Virus record (IMG/VR): IMGVR_UViG_3300028892_000417
Coordinates: 1-21,254 of that record
Reading direction: 5' to 3' (one strand)
DNA length: 21,254 nt
From: a virus
Of this stretch, positions 1 to 6,969 are shown piece after piece. The first letter of the stretch is position 1. Each line of letters begins with the position of its first letter. The position numbers were made by a program, and so were the translations under genes. Under the pieces are notes generated by a model. That model searched no databases. It saw nothing but the letters and a program-made list of their open reading frames with translations, and was not told the origin of the DNA.

Positions 1-456
1 GAACACCTTTGGGAAAATAATAATTATGATACTCTAGATGAAGGTATAAAGGACTGGATAACTAACGCGGGTCATGCAGTTCTTGATGTTGTGGGTGTAG
101 CAGGAGACTTTACTGGAACTCCTATCGGCGCAGCAGCCGATGCAATAAATATGATATGGTATCTTAAGAAAAGGTGTTGGCTTTATGCTGCTTTTTCCGC
201 TATTGCTTTAGTCCCGGTTTTTGGTGACATGCTTGGAAAGGGAGGAAAATTCTTATCGTATTTTAAAAAAGGTGCGAAAGCGTTAAAATGGCTAAAGACA
301 AAATTACAGGATCATGAACCCGAAATAGATAAAGTATTCACCACTCTTGAAACTAGCGAAAAGACCCCCGAAAGCGCAAAAGAAAACACAGGTAAAATGA
401 GGGGCGCAATTCAGGTATTTGCCAACAATCCTTCAGAAGAACGACCCTCGTGCTAA
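1..456 (+). CDS. C-terminal part of a protein with a pre-toxin-like hydrophobic region (5' truncated)
   Basis: The reading frame is open from the first base of the window to the TAA stop, so this is the last 151 residues of a longer protein. An internal GTG at 91 could serve as a start but has no clear ribosome site. Residues about 23-80 form a hydrophobic Gly/Ala-rich segment with the pattern LDVVGVAGDFTGTPIGAAAD, then N..WYL and ALVPVFGDMLGKGG. The spacing of Asp, Pro-x-x-Gly, Ala-Asp and a final Pro-x-x-Gly-Asp resembles the pre-toxin linker region of secreted polymorphic toxins and similar segments in phage proteins. The tail (about 95-151) is charged and probably disordered. Terminase starts 9 bases downstream. 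The protein does not look like a small terminase. The function is unknown; the toxin-linker resemblance is by eye only. Confidence 0.6.
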   Translation, partial: EHLWENNNYDTLDEGIKDWITNAGHAVLDVVGVAGDFTGTPIGAAADAINMIWYLKKRCWLYAAFSAIALVPVFGDMLGKGGKFLSYFKKGAKALKWLKTKLQDHEPEIDKVFTTLETSEKTPESAKENTGKMRGAIQVFANNPSEERPSC

Positions 457-465
457 TTACGATGT

Positions 466-2055
466 ATGTCTCAATATCTTTCTAAAAAAGAACTTGTCCG
501 AGAACTTGTTAAGTGCGGCAAAGATCCAGTTTATTTTATAGACAATTATTGTAAGATTGCTCACCCCCAACGTGGGCAAATTCCATTTAAGACTTGGGAC
601 TTCCAAAAAGATCTACTACAAAAGTTTAACGATTATCGCAATAACATTATTTTAAAATCCCGTCAAATGGGTATTTCAACAATTACAGCCGCATATGTTT
701 CGTGGATGCTTCTTTTTCATCGTGATAAAAATGTTCTTGTTATTGCCACCAAGTTTAGCACAGCAGCCAACCTTGTAAAAAAAGTAAAAGCGATGATCAA
801 ATTATTGCCTCCTTGGTTTGATCAGATCGCTAAAATTGCCATTGATAATCGTTCTTCATTTGTTTTGAGCAACGGTTCTGAAATTAAAGCAACGTCCACA
901 TCGGCTGATGCTGGTCGTTCTGAAGCACTCTCATTGTTAGTGATTGATGAAGCCGCCCACATTGATGGCTTCAGTGAATTATGGGCAGCACTTCAGCCCA
1001 CAATGGCAGCGGGCGGTCGTTGTATTGCTTTGTCCTCTCCTAACGGGGTGGGCAATTGGTTTCATAAAACCTATGTTTCTTCACAAGCTGGTGAAAATGA
1101 TTTTCACCCAACCATACTTCATTGGACTCTACATCCAGAAAGAGATCAAGCCTGGTTCGATGAGACAACTAGAAATCTATCCCGTCGCAAAGTAGCACAA
1201 GAGTATGAGTGCAATTTTAATGCTTCGGGTGAAACAGTTATTCACCCGGATAATTTAAATAAGATGGCACTAACTTGTCGTAGCCCTGAACATCAAACAG
1301 GCTTTGATAGAAACTTTTGGATTTGGAAACAATATGATCCAGATAATAAATACCTATTAGTTGGCGATGTTTCACGAGGCGACGGCGCTGATTATTCAGT
1401 GTTTCACATTTTTGATATAAGCACAATGGTTCAGGTTGCTGAATATCGAGGCAAGCCTACAACTGATTTATTTGCGAGGATTTTATTTGATGCTGGAAAA
1501 GAATATGGAAATGCGATGCTGGTTGTCGAAAATAATAACATCGGGTTCTCAGTATTGGAAAAACTCATTGATGCCGGTTATCCAAACTTATATTACTCTA
1601 CTAAAGGAACTCATCAATATGTTGAGCAATATGAAGCCGAGCAAATTTCTAACTCTGTTCCAGGTTTTACCACTTCACAAAAGACACGACCACTCATCGT
1701 CGCCAAGTTAGAAGAATTCGTTCGCAACGAACTAATTACTATAAATTCGGAGAGGACTTATCAAGAACTAAAAACATTTGTATGGAGAAACGGAAGACCA
1801 GAAGCACAGCGAAGTTATAACGACGACCTAGTTATGGCTCTGGCTATAACTTGCTGGATTAGAGACACAGTCTTACAGGAGAATACCCGCGACTTACAAT
1901 TTAAGAGGGCAACACTGAACGCGATGATCGTATCAAGCACAAAATTGAATACCACAATACCAGGCATGACCGGCTACAAAAGTGTGGAAAGTAATGATAG
2001 AATACAAGAAGCTAAAAATCTCTATGAAGACTTCGGCTGGATTATAAAAGGATAG
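466..2055 (+). CDS. 17: Terminase large subunit, T4 gp17-like
   Basis: This is the DNA-packaging motor ATPase and headful nuclease, which docks on the portal and pumps concatemeric DNA into the prohead. The 529-residue protein has an N-terminal ATPase: Walker A-like SRQMGIST at 65-72, Walker B LLVIDEAA at 157-164, and coupling motif ALSSPNG at 188-194. A C-terminal RNase H-fold nuclease follows, with candidate metal ligands D301 (GDVSRGD), E355 (VVENNN) and D453/D454 (NDDLVMA), matching the three-acid arrangement known for gp17 (D401, E458, D542). It is shorter than T4 gp17 (610 residues), mainly at the N-terminus. The ATG at 466 is chosen because the family domain starts soon after it; no strong Shine-Dalgarno is visible. 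The stop lies 2 bases from the portal start, so the two are co-transcribed. No small terminase is seen in the window. Confidence 0.96.
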   Translation: MSQYLSKKELVRELVKCGKDPVYFIDNYCKIAHPQRGQIPFKTWDFQKDLLQKFNDYRNNIILKSRQMGISTITAAYVSWMLLFHRDKNVLVIATKFSTAANLVKKVKAMIKLLPPWFDQIAKIAIDNRSSFVLSNGSEIKATSTSADAGRSEALSLLVIDEAAHIDGFSELWAALQPTMAAGGRCIALSSPNGVGNWFHKTYVSSQAGENDFHPTILHWTLHPERDQAWFDETTRNLSRRKVAQEYECNFNASGETVIHPDNLNKMALTCRSPEHQTGFDRNFWIWKQYDPDNKYLLVGDVSRGDGADYSVFHIFDISTMVQVAEYRGKPTTDLFARILFDAGKEYGNAMLVVENNNIGFSVLEKLIDAGYPNLYYSTKGTHQYVEQYEAEQISNSVPGFTTSQKTRPLIVAKLEEFVRNELITINSERTYQELKTFVWRNGRPEAQRSYNDDLVMALAITCWIRDTVLQENTRDLQFKRATLNAMIVSSTKLNTTIPGMTGYKSVESNDRIQEAKNLYEDFGWIIKG

Positions 2056-2057
2056 AA

Positions 2058-3980
2058 ATGGAAAATAAAAGAAACCCCAACAATGATCAGAACCCATTGT
2101 ACCGCGCATTAACTAGGCTATTATCTGGTCCTATCACTGATCGACGAAAACAAAATCCGCGCCAGCTTAAACGCAAACAGTTGAACAAATATAAATTCAC
2201 CTCCCCTGGTGGTTTGAGCTTCAAAAAAGAATCCTATAACCCTTTTGATAATTTTAGGACTTCCGCCTATCAAAACGTCAACCGAGCCGAGCGATATATT
2301 GATTTTGATCAAATGGAATACATGCCTGAGATTGCTTCCAGTTTAGATATTTATGCAGACGAGATGACCACCTCGTCAGCAATTCAGAAATTACTTCTAA
2401 TCAATTGCCCCAACGAAGAAATTAAAGAGATTTTATCACAACTATTTTATGAAGTATTGAACATTGAGTTTAATATTTTTGGATGGTGTCGTTCAATGTG
2501 CAAGTATGGTGATCTGTTTTTGTACCTTGATATTGACGAAGAACTAGGGATCACAAATGTCATTGGTCTTCCATCTCTGGAAGTGGAGAGGATGGAGGGT
2601 GAAGATAAAACGAATCCTAATTATGTCCAGTTCCAATGGAACAGTGGTGGCCTTACTTTTGAGAATTGGCAAATAGGACATTTCCGAATTTTAGGAAATG
2701 ATAAATATGCTCCTTATGGAACTTCTGTTCTAGAGCCATGCCGCCGAATCTGGAGACAATTACAACTATTAGAAGATGCGATGATGGCTTATCGTGTTGT
2801 GCGTTCACCAGAGCGCCGCGTTTTTTATATTGATGTGGGTGGAATTCCTGAAAAGGAAATCGAACAGCATATGCAAAGAATTGTTACTCAAATGAAAAGA
2901 AATCAAGTTATTGATTCTCAAACTGGTCGTGTTGATTTGCGATATAATCCAATGAGCGTCGATGAAGATTATTTCATTCCCGTTCGCGGCGGGTCTTCCA
3001 ATACGAGAGTTGAGAGTTTACCGGGTGGAACATATACAGGTGATGTGGATGATGTAAAATATTTGCGTGATAAACTATTTTCTGCGTTGAAAGTCCCACC
3101 ATCATACCTTACACAATCTGATGAAGGTGGCGACGAGAAGACTACCCTTGCACAAAAGGACGTGCGTTTTGCCAGAACAATACAGAGGCTTCAAAGAAGC
3201 GTGGTAGCAGAACTGGAAAAGATTGCGGTTGTCCATTTATATACACTAGGATTTAAGGGAAAAGATTTGTTATCCTTTAAGCTACATCTCAATTGCCCTT
3301 CTAAAATTGCTGAACTTCAAGAACTAGAACATTGGAGAACAAAATTCGAAATCGCTGGCGCTGCAACTGAAGGCTACTTTAGTAAACAATGGGTAGCAAA
3401 AAATCTTCTCAATCTATCCGATGAAGAAATTGTTCGCAACCAGCGTGAAATGTTTTACGACAAGAAATTTGAAGCGATGCTTGAGGGCTCTGCGGAAGCT
3501 GACGGCGGCGAAGCTGGTGGCGAAGCTGGCGGTGGTGATTTTGGTGGTGATGATCTTGGCGATGATCTTGGCGATGATCTTGGCGACGAAGAAGAAGGCG
3601 ACGAAGATGAAACACTATTGGCTGAACCGGGGAAGCGTAATGATATGAAGTGGCGAACTCAAAACCCAAAGCCACACCATACACCAAACGATAAAGGAAA
3701 ATCATACATCCCAGAAAAACACGATGATCGAGAAGAAGCCGGAAGAAGAAAAAACATGATGGGAAAAGTGGCTTCCGAGATGGGAAAGAATACACAAAGA
3801 AATGTTTTTCCAGGTCTTGATGGATTTAAGCAACAATACAAAGGTATAAAGGAAAATGCCGAAACTAATTATATTGAGGAATCTAAGGTAGAATTCGAAG
3901 TCTTAAGAAATAGTAGAGAAATTCAACAAATTATTGAGAACCTGGATAAAAGAGAAAATACAAAAAATGGTAAAATTTAA
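2058..3980 (+). CDS. 20: Portal vertex protein, T4 gp20-like, with acidic C-terminal extension
   Basis: This is the dodecameric portal at the unique capsid vertex, through which DNA enters and to which the neck attaches. The 640-residue protein shows T4-type portal sequence throughout: an N-terminal YNPFDNFRTS..NRAERYIDFDQMEYMPEIASSLDIYADEMT region (about residues 62-103), the clip/stem region around 290-325 (GRVDLRYNPMSVDEDYFIPV), and TTLAQKDVRFARTIQRLQ near 362-380. It is longer than T4 gp20 (524 residues). The excess is a Gly/Asp/Glu-rich stretch at about 478-520, with three perfect DDLG repeats, followed by a Lys/Arg-rich tail. It begins 2 bases after terminase and its last 14 bases overlap the next gene, suggesting translational coupling. 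Identity is sure; the role of the extension is unknown. Confidence 0.95.
   Translation: MENKRNPNNDQNPLYRALTRLLSGPITDRRKQNPRQLKRKQLNKYKFTSPGGLSFKKESYNPFDNFRTSAYQNVNRAERYIDFDQMEYMPEIASSLDIYADEMTTSSAIQKLLLINCPNEEIKEILSQLFYEVLNIEFNIFGWCRSMCKYGDLFLYLDIDEELGITNVIGLPSLEVERMEGEDKTNPNYVQFQWNSGGLTFENWQIGHFRILGNDKYAPYGTSVLEPCRRIWRQLQLLEDAMMAYRVVRSPERRVFYIDVGGIPEKEIEQHMQRIVTQMKRNQVIDSQTGRVDLRYNPMSVDEDYFIPVRGGSSNTRVESLPGGTYTGDVDDVKYLRDKLFSALKVPPSYLTQSDEGGDEKTTLAQKDVRFARTIQRLQRSVVAELEKIAVVHLYTLGFKGKDLLSFKLHLNCPSKIAELQELEHWRTKFEIAGAATEGYFSKQWVAKNLLNLSDEEIVRNQREMFYDKKFEAMLEGSAEADGGEAGGEAGGGDFGGDDLGDDLGDDLGDEEEGDEDETLLAEPGKRNDMKWRTQNPKPHHTPNDKGKSYIPEKHDDREEAGRRKNMMGKVASEMGKNTQRNVFPGLDGFKQQYKGIKENAETNYIEESKVEFEVLRNSREIQQIIENLDKRENTKNGKI
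3549..3584 (+). repeat. Three tandem 12-bp repeats inside the portal gene
   Basis: GATGATCTTGGC occurs three times in perfect tandem at 3549-3560, 3561-3572 and 3573-3584. Each copy encodes DDLG. The perfect DNA identity suggests recent slippage expansion within the acidic tail of the portal protein. The repeat keeps the frame, so its effect is a variable-length acidic linker. Confidence 0.9.
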
Positions 3981-4803
3981 ACACAACAAGAAAAAGAATA
4001 GTGCCTTTTTATATGAGGCTCTTATTATAGAATTAACAAAAGCAATCTTGAAAAAAGATGAGAGTTCTAAAACAAAAATAGCATCTCTGATAAAGGAATC
4101 CTTTAGGTTTGATACATCTCTCCATCAAGAATTGAAATTATATCATTCATTGACAAGGACACAAAACGCTCATCCTCGCACGGCAGAGAGAATATTATCG
4201 GAAGTGATTAAGCAGAGAGAGATTATTGATAAGAAACGATTGTTATCAGAACAGAATAAATTAGTTCGAAAAATAAAGAAGTCACTACCAGAAGATACTT
4301 TTAATAATTTTGTTCCTAACTATAAATCTCTTGCCACAATTTATCAAATCTTTAATCAACGTAATACCATAAAGACAAGAATTCTCTTAGAGAACCAGAT
4401 CATAAAAGGAATGATTCTGCCCGAAGGTAAAGATAAGGATCAGATGGTCCCTATTGACAATTTGGTATATAAGACTTTTACTAAAAAGTTTAATGCTGAA
4501 TACTCTGGTGGGCTTTTGAAAGAACAGAAGGAGCTATTATCTAAATTTGTTTCCTCGTTTGTGGACAACGGTCTTCTTCTAAAGTTGTATTTGAATGAGG
4601 AGATAGCTAGGTTAAAAAAGGATTTGAAAAAATCTTTAATGATGGAAGAAATCATAAGCGACACTTCTATGATAAAAAAGGTTCAAGCAATAATAGAGTC
4701 CTTAGAAGAATTTAAAAATGAAGAACCTAAAAAGGAAATGATACAAAAAGTGATCAAGATACAAGGCTTGATACATGAGATAAAATCTGATGGCGTCAAT
4801 TAA
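3967..4803 (+). CDS. Helical charged protein between portal and prohead protease, unknown function
   Basis: A 278-residue Lys/Glu/Leu-rich protein, predicted mostly helical, without signal peptide or membrane segment. The N-terminus MVKFKHNKKKNSAFLYEALI is a compact basic-then-hydrophobic segment of a kind I associate with proteins found after the portal gene in marine T4-like phages, but I cannot assign a named family. The ATG at 3967 is preferred over an in-frame earlier start at 3934 because it gives a short 14-base overlap with the portal rather than a longer one and begins at the conserved-looking N-terminus. The gene occupies the place where T4 has the small prohead core genes 67 and 68, so a core or portal-associated role is possible, but that rests on position only. 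Its 3' end overlaps the next gene by 14 bases. Confidence 0.85.
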   Translation: MVKFKHNKKKNSAFLYEALIIELTKAILKKDESSKTKIASLIKESFRFDTSLHQELKLYHSLTRTQNAHPRTAERILSEVIKQREIIDKKRLLSEQNKLVRKIKKSLPEDTFNNFVPNYKSLATIYQIFNQRNTIKTRILLENQIIKGMILPEGKDKDQMVPIDNLVYKTFTKKFNAEYSGGLLKEQKELLSKFVSSFVDNGLLLKLYLNEEIARLKKDLKKSLMMEEIISDTSMIKKVQAIIESLEEFKNEEPKKEMIQKVIKIQGLIHEIKSDGVN

Positions 4804-5350
4804 AATAAATATCACTCCCGAAGCCTTGAGTGCGGAAGAAATCAAGGAAGAGAATGAAACACATCCACAGATTTCTTTGGTTGCTCGCAAAACCGTTGAT
4901 GGAAAAATTATGGTTTTGGATCATAGGGACTTGGATATTGTTATTGACCCCGCAAATAAGAAGATCATTACATTTCCAAAAAACGAAATGAGTGATGAAG
5001 TTTACCAGATTCAAAATAATTATTTCAATTACTTGTCACGAAAAGGCGTTGTCGAAAGAGCGTCTGTTCATGCGGGGGATGTGTATGCGAGCATTCAAGG
5101 AAGTTATCTCGAAGCAATTGACGAAGGTGTAGATGCTACACAAGTTGTGCTTCTTTCTACTTATCAGTTTATAGAACAAGAAAGACCAAAGTTTGAAGCG
5201 GAAGAAAGGTACGAAGAAGAAATTGATGATTGGTATACAAATCCCGACGCAGAGGACTCAACTGAACTGGGCGAAGTTCCCGAGTCACCAGACAAGGGGT
5301 CAATCAACCCTAATAATCCTTGGACATATTATTCCGGCTATTATTCATGA
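4790..5350 (+). CDS. Hypothetical protein with acidic C-terminal tail
   Basis: A 186-residue soluble protein. Residues 1-130 look folded, with a beta-rich part (IMVLDHRDLDIVIDPANKKI at about 40-60) and a helical part (DEVYQIQNNYFNYLSRKGVV at about 69-88). Residues 135-186 are acidic and aromatic-rich (EERYEEEIDDWYTNP, ending YYSGYYS) and probably flexible. I do not recognise the family with certainty. It starts inside the preceding gene (14-base overlap) and shares an ATGA start-stop overlap with the following membrane-protein gene, so translation of the three is likely coupled. Position suggests head assembly; no catalytic motif is visible. Confidence 0.85.
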   Translation: MASIKINITPEALSAEEIKEENETHPQISLVARKTVDGKIMVLDHRDLDIVIDPANKKIITFPKNEMSDEVYQIQNNYFNYLSRKGVVERASVHAGDVYASIQGSYLEAIDEGVDATQVVLLSTYQFIEQERPKFEAEERYEEEIDDWYTNPDAEDSTELGEVPESPDKGSINPNNPWTYYSGYYS

Positions 5351-5640
5351 GCCTAATATATTTTGTTTTAGCAGCCTATGGCTTAACACAACTCTTAGTG
5401 TATGCTAAAATATTTGACAAAATCAGACCATCATATCATTTGTTCCATTGTCCCATGTGTGTGGGGTTTCATGTCGGATGGTTTTTATGGGCGATAAACG
5501 GACAAACAGAACTATTTACTTATGAATATTCTATAACCACAGCACTTATTTTGGGGTGTGTGGGTTCAGGAACTTCATATATTGGAAACATGATTTTTGG
5601 AGATCAAGGAATAAATTTTAAAATGTGGGGTGAAAAATAA
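5347..5640 (+). CDS. Small membrane protein with CPMC motif (DUF1360-like)
   Basis: A 97-residue protein with two or three predicted membrane segments: residues 2-19 (SLIYFVLAAYGLTQLLVYAK region), about 38-50, and 60-80. Between the first two lies FHCPMCVGFHVG, a CxxC pair next to a hydrophobic turn, resembling the DUF1360 type of small membrane protein. The start at 5347 is chosen because its ATG overlaps the upstream stop as ATGA; an earlier in-frame ATG at 5320 would lie inside the previous gene. The stop overlaps the next ATG by one base (TAATG). A membrane protein among prohead genes may matter because T4 proheads assemble at the inner membrane, but this is inference. Confidence 0.82.
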   Translation: MSLIYFVLAAYGLTQLLVYAKIFDKIRPSYHLFHCPMCVGFHVGWFLWAINGQTELFTYEYSITTALILGCVGSGTSYIGNMIFGDQGINFKMWGEK

Positions 5641-5753
5641 TGTTAGAAAATCTATGGACAAGCAAATCTCGTATGCTTCGACCTGTGCGTCGATGTAAAT
5701 CAGGATGCATAGTCACGCGGGTTGCGCCCGCTTTTTATAATGAATGGAGATAA
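5640..5753 (+). CDS. 37-residue basic mini-protein containing a terminator-like hairpin
   Basis: A short frame begins at the ATG that overlaps the stop of the membrane-protein gene (TAATG) and runs to the TAA at 5751-5753, just after the GGAGA ribosome site of the next gene begins. It encodes MLENLWTSKSRMLRPVRRCK followed by a Cys, a hydrophobic VTRVAPAFY stretch and a final Arg. It is basic, with two Cys. The evidence is the tight coupling and exact fit between neighbours; without it there would be a gap of about 115 bases. Against it, the 3' half contains a GC hairpin with a T-run, so the region may instead be a regulatory leader. I do not recognise the protein. Confidence 0.55.
   Translation: MLENLWTSKSRMLRPVRRCKSGCIVTRVAPAFYNEWR
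5717..5736 (+). terminator. Terminator- or attenuator-like hairpin before the FtsZ-like gene
   Basis: GCGGG at 5717-5721 pairs with CCCGC at 5727-5731 around a 5-base loop (TTGCG), followed by TTTTT at 5732-5736. This has the form of a short intrinsic terminator. It lies only 20 bases before the FtsZ-like start, so there is no room for a new promoter after it; it may act as an attenuator or mRNA 3' end, or be incidental within the mini-protein gene. Confidence 0.55.
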
Positions 5754-5756
5754 GAA

Positions 5757-6965
5757 ATGATCGATGACAAACAAGAACCGGATGTAGCCGAAGAAATTGA
5801 TGCGGGTGAAATTAAAGAAACAAAACCGGAAGAAGAAACAAAAGATGAGCTAATCACAGAAGCAGATTCTTTTAGTTTACCAAGTGATGAGCCTGTGACT
5901 AGCACCTCTTTTGAAACTTTTGATGCCGAAGACTTCGGTTTTATTGAGCATTATGGTGAAGAAATTACAGTTCAACATAATGAGCAACTGCCCGAGAATG
6001 AAGCGGTGTCTGCTTTGAACTGTGCCTTTATTGGTATTGGCGGCGCTGGAGGAAAACTAGCGAAAGCATTTTTAGATTTAGGCTTTAATAAAACACTACT
6101 TCTCAACACTACAGAAAAGGATCAGCCGGAAGGTGTAGATCCCGCCCACTTGATTCTAATTCCTGATGCTGATGGAGTGGCTAAAAATGTCGCTTATGGA
6201 AAAAAAGTATTTAGTGAAAACAGCGCAGTTGTTGAAGATGCTATTCGAACTAAACTTGGTAAAGTAGATTGGATTTTTGTTTTGGCTGGTGGAGGTGGAG
6301 GAACCGGAAGTTCTTGTGTTGTGCTTCATGAAGTTTTTGAGCGATACCTAAGTTCAGTTCAGGGTGAAGGAAAAGTATTTTATATTATATCTTGGCCTAC
6401 GGCGCAAGAATCTCTTAACCACACTATTTCCAAAAACGCATTATCCCTGGCTAATGACGTAGCACCACATCCTCATATTCTTATTGATAATGAGAAACAA
6501 GCGCAACTACTTCGCGGAAAGGTTGGTATCCTAAACTTGTATCCAGTAGCGAATTCTACATTTGCTAAGTTGTTTCATCAAATTTTAAAACTGGCTTCGG
6601 AAAAATCCTATGTTCAAACCTTTGATTCAAAAGATCTTGAGCGATGCTTGGGGACCGAGGGCAGAATGTTCTTGGGCTCCACTATGATAGCAAATCCAGC
6701 AGATCCCAATCTTGGCGCAGCCATTTATCAAAATTGTATTAAGCGTTCTCCGTGTCCAATGCCAAAAGGGAAGTCCGTTACGGGGACGATGTTACTAATT
6801 ATTACACCGGAAATGGCAACAGATCCAGAGATTAGCAAACATTTGGACGCAGCAGTGTCCTATGTTGGCGGAAGGTGTGAAACCTTGTTTTCTGGTGTGT
6901 ACATCAAAGAAAACTTACCAGGGCTTGTTGCGGTCTTATCGGTGAATGGGTTAGACGGGAGATAA
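5757..6965 (+). CDS. Tubulin/FtsZ-superfamily GTPase
   Basis: A 402-residue protein with the landmarks of FtsZ in the right order. Residues 1-85 are an acidic, probably disordered N-terminal extension. Then come the P-loop-like FIGIGGAGG at 91-99 (FtsZ GVGGGGG), LLLNTTEKDQ at 114-123 (FtsZ NTDAQ), a T3-like GVAKNVAYGKK at 140-150, and the tubulin signature LAGGGGGTGSS at 176-186. ILIDNEK at 241-247 matches FtsZ ITIPNDK. In the C-terminal domain, FDSKDLERCLGTEGRMFLGS at 289-308 aligns with the FtsZ synergy loop, with D290 and D293 in the catalytic DxxD positions. It ends with LPGLVAVLSVNGL, like the last FtsZ strand. So the GTP site and the polymerisation-coupled hydrolysis loop look intact. 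Deviations: the last Gly of the signature is Ser, and NTD is NTT. GGAGA lies 6 bases before the ATG. It sits immediately before the prohead protease. Filament formation and function are inferred. Confidence 0.88.
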   Translation: MIDDKQEPDVAEEIDAGEIKETKPEEETKDELITEADSFSLPSDEPVTSTSFETFDAEDFGFIEHYGEEITVQHNEQLPENEAVSALNCAFIGIGGAGGKLAKAFLDLGFNKTLLLNTTEKDQPEGVDPAHLILIPDADGVAKNVAYGKKVFSENSAVVEDAIRTKLGKVDWIFVLAGGGGGTGSSCVVLHEVFERYLSSVQGEGKVFYIISWPTAQESLNHTISKNALSLANDVAPHPHILIDNEKQAQLLRGKVGILNLYPVANSTFAKLFHQILKLASEKSYVQTFDSKDLERCLGTEGRMFLGSTMIANPADPNLGAAIYQNCIKRSPCPMPKGKSVTGTMLLIITPEMATDPEISKHLDAAVSYVGGRCETLFSGVYIKENLPGLVAVLSVNGLDGR

Positions 6966-6969
6966 TAAA

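Noticed and set aside
1-456. The partial first gene as the small terminase (gp16)
   Set aside because: gp16 is a soluble helical DNA-binding protein; this one has a long hydrophobic Gly/Ala segment and no helix-turn-helix-like region.
3549-3584. 12-base tandem repeats as an origin or iteron site
   Set aside because: They are in frame, encode a simple DDLG linker in the portal tail, and are not accompanied by inverted repeats or an AT-rich unwinding region.
3409-3795. 128-residue frame on the - strand opposite the portal tail
   Set aside because: It is antisense to the repetitive Gly/Asp/Glu codons of the portal gene, which suppress stops on the other strand. It has a biased His/Arg/Gln composition and no ribosome site.
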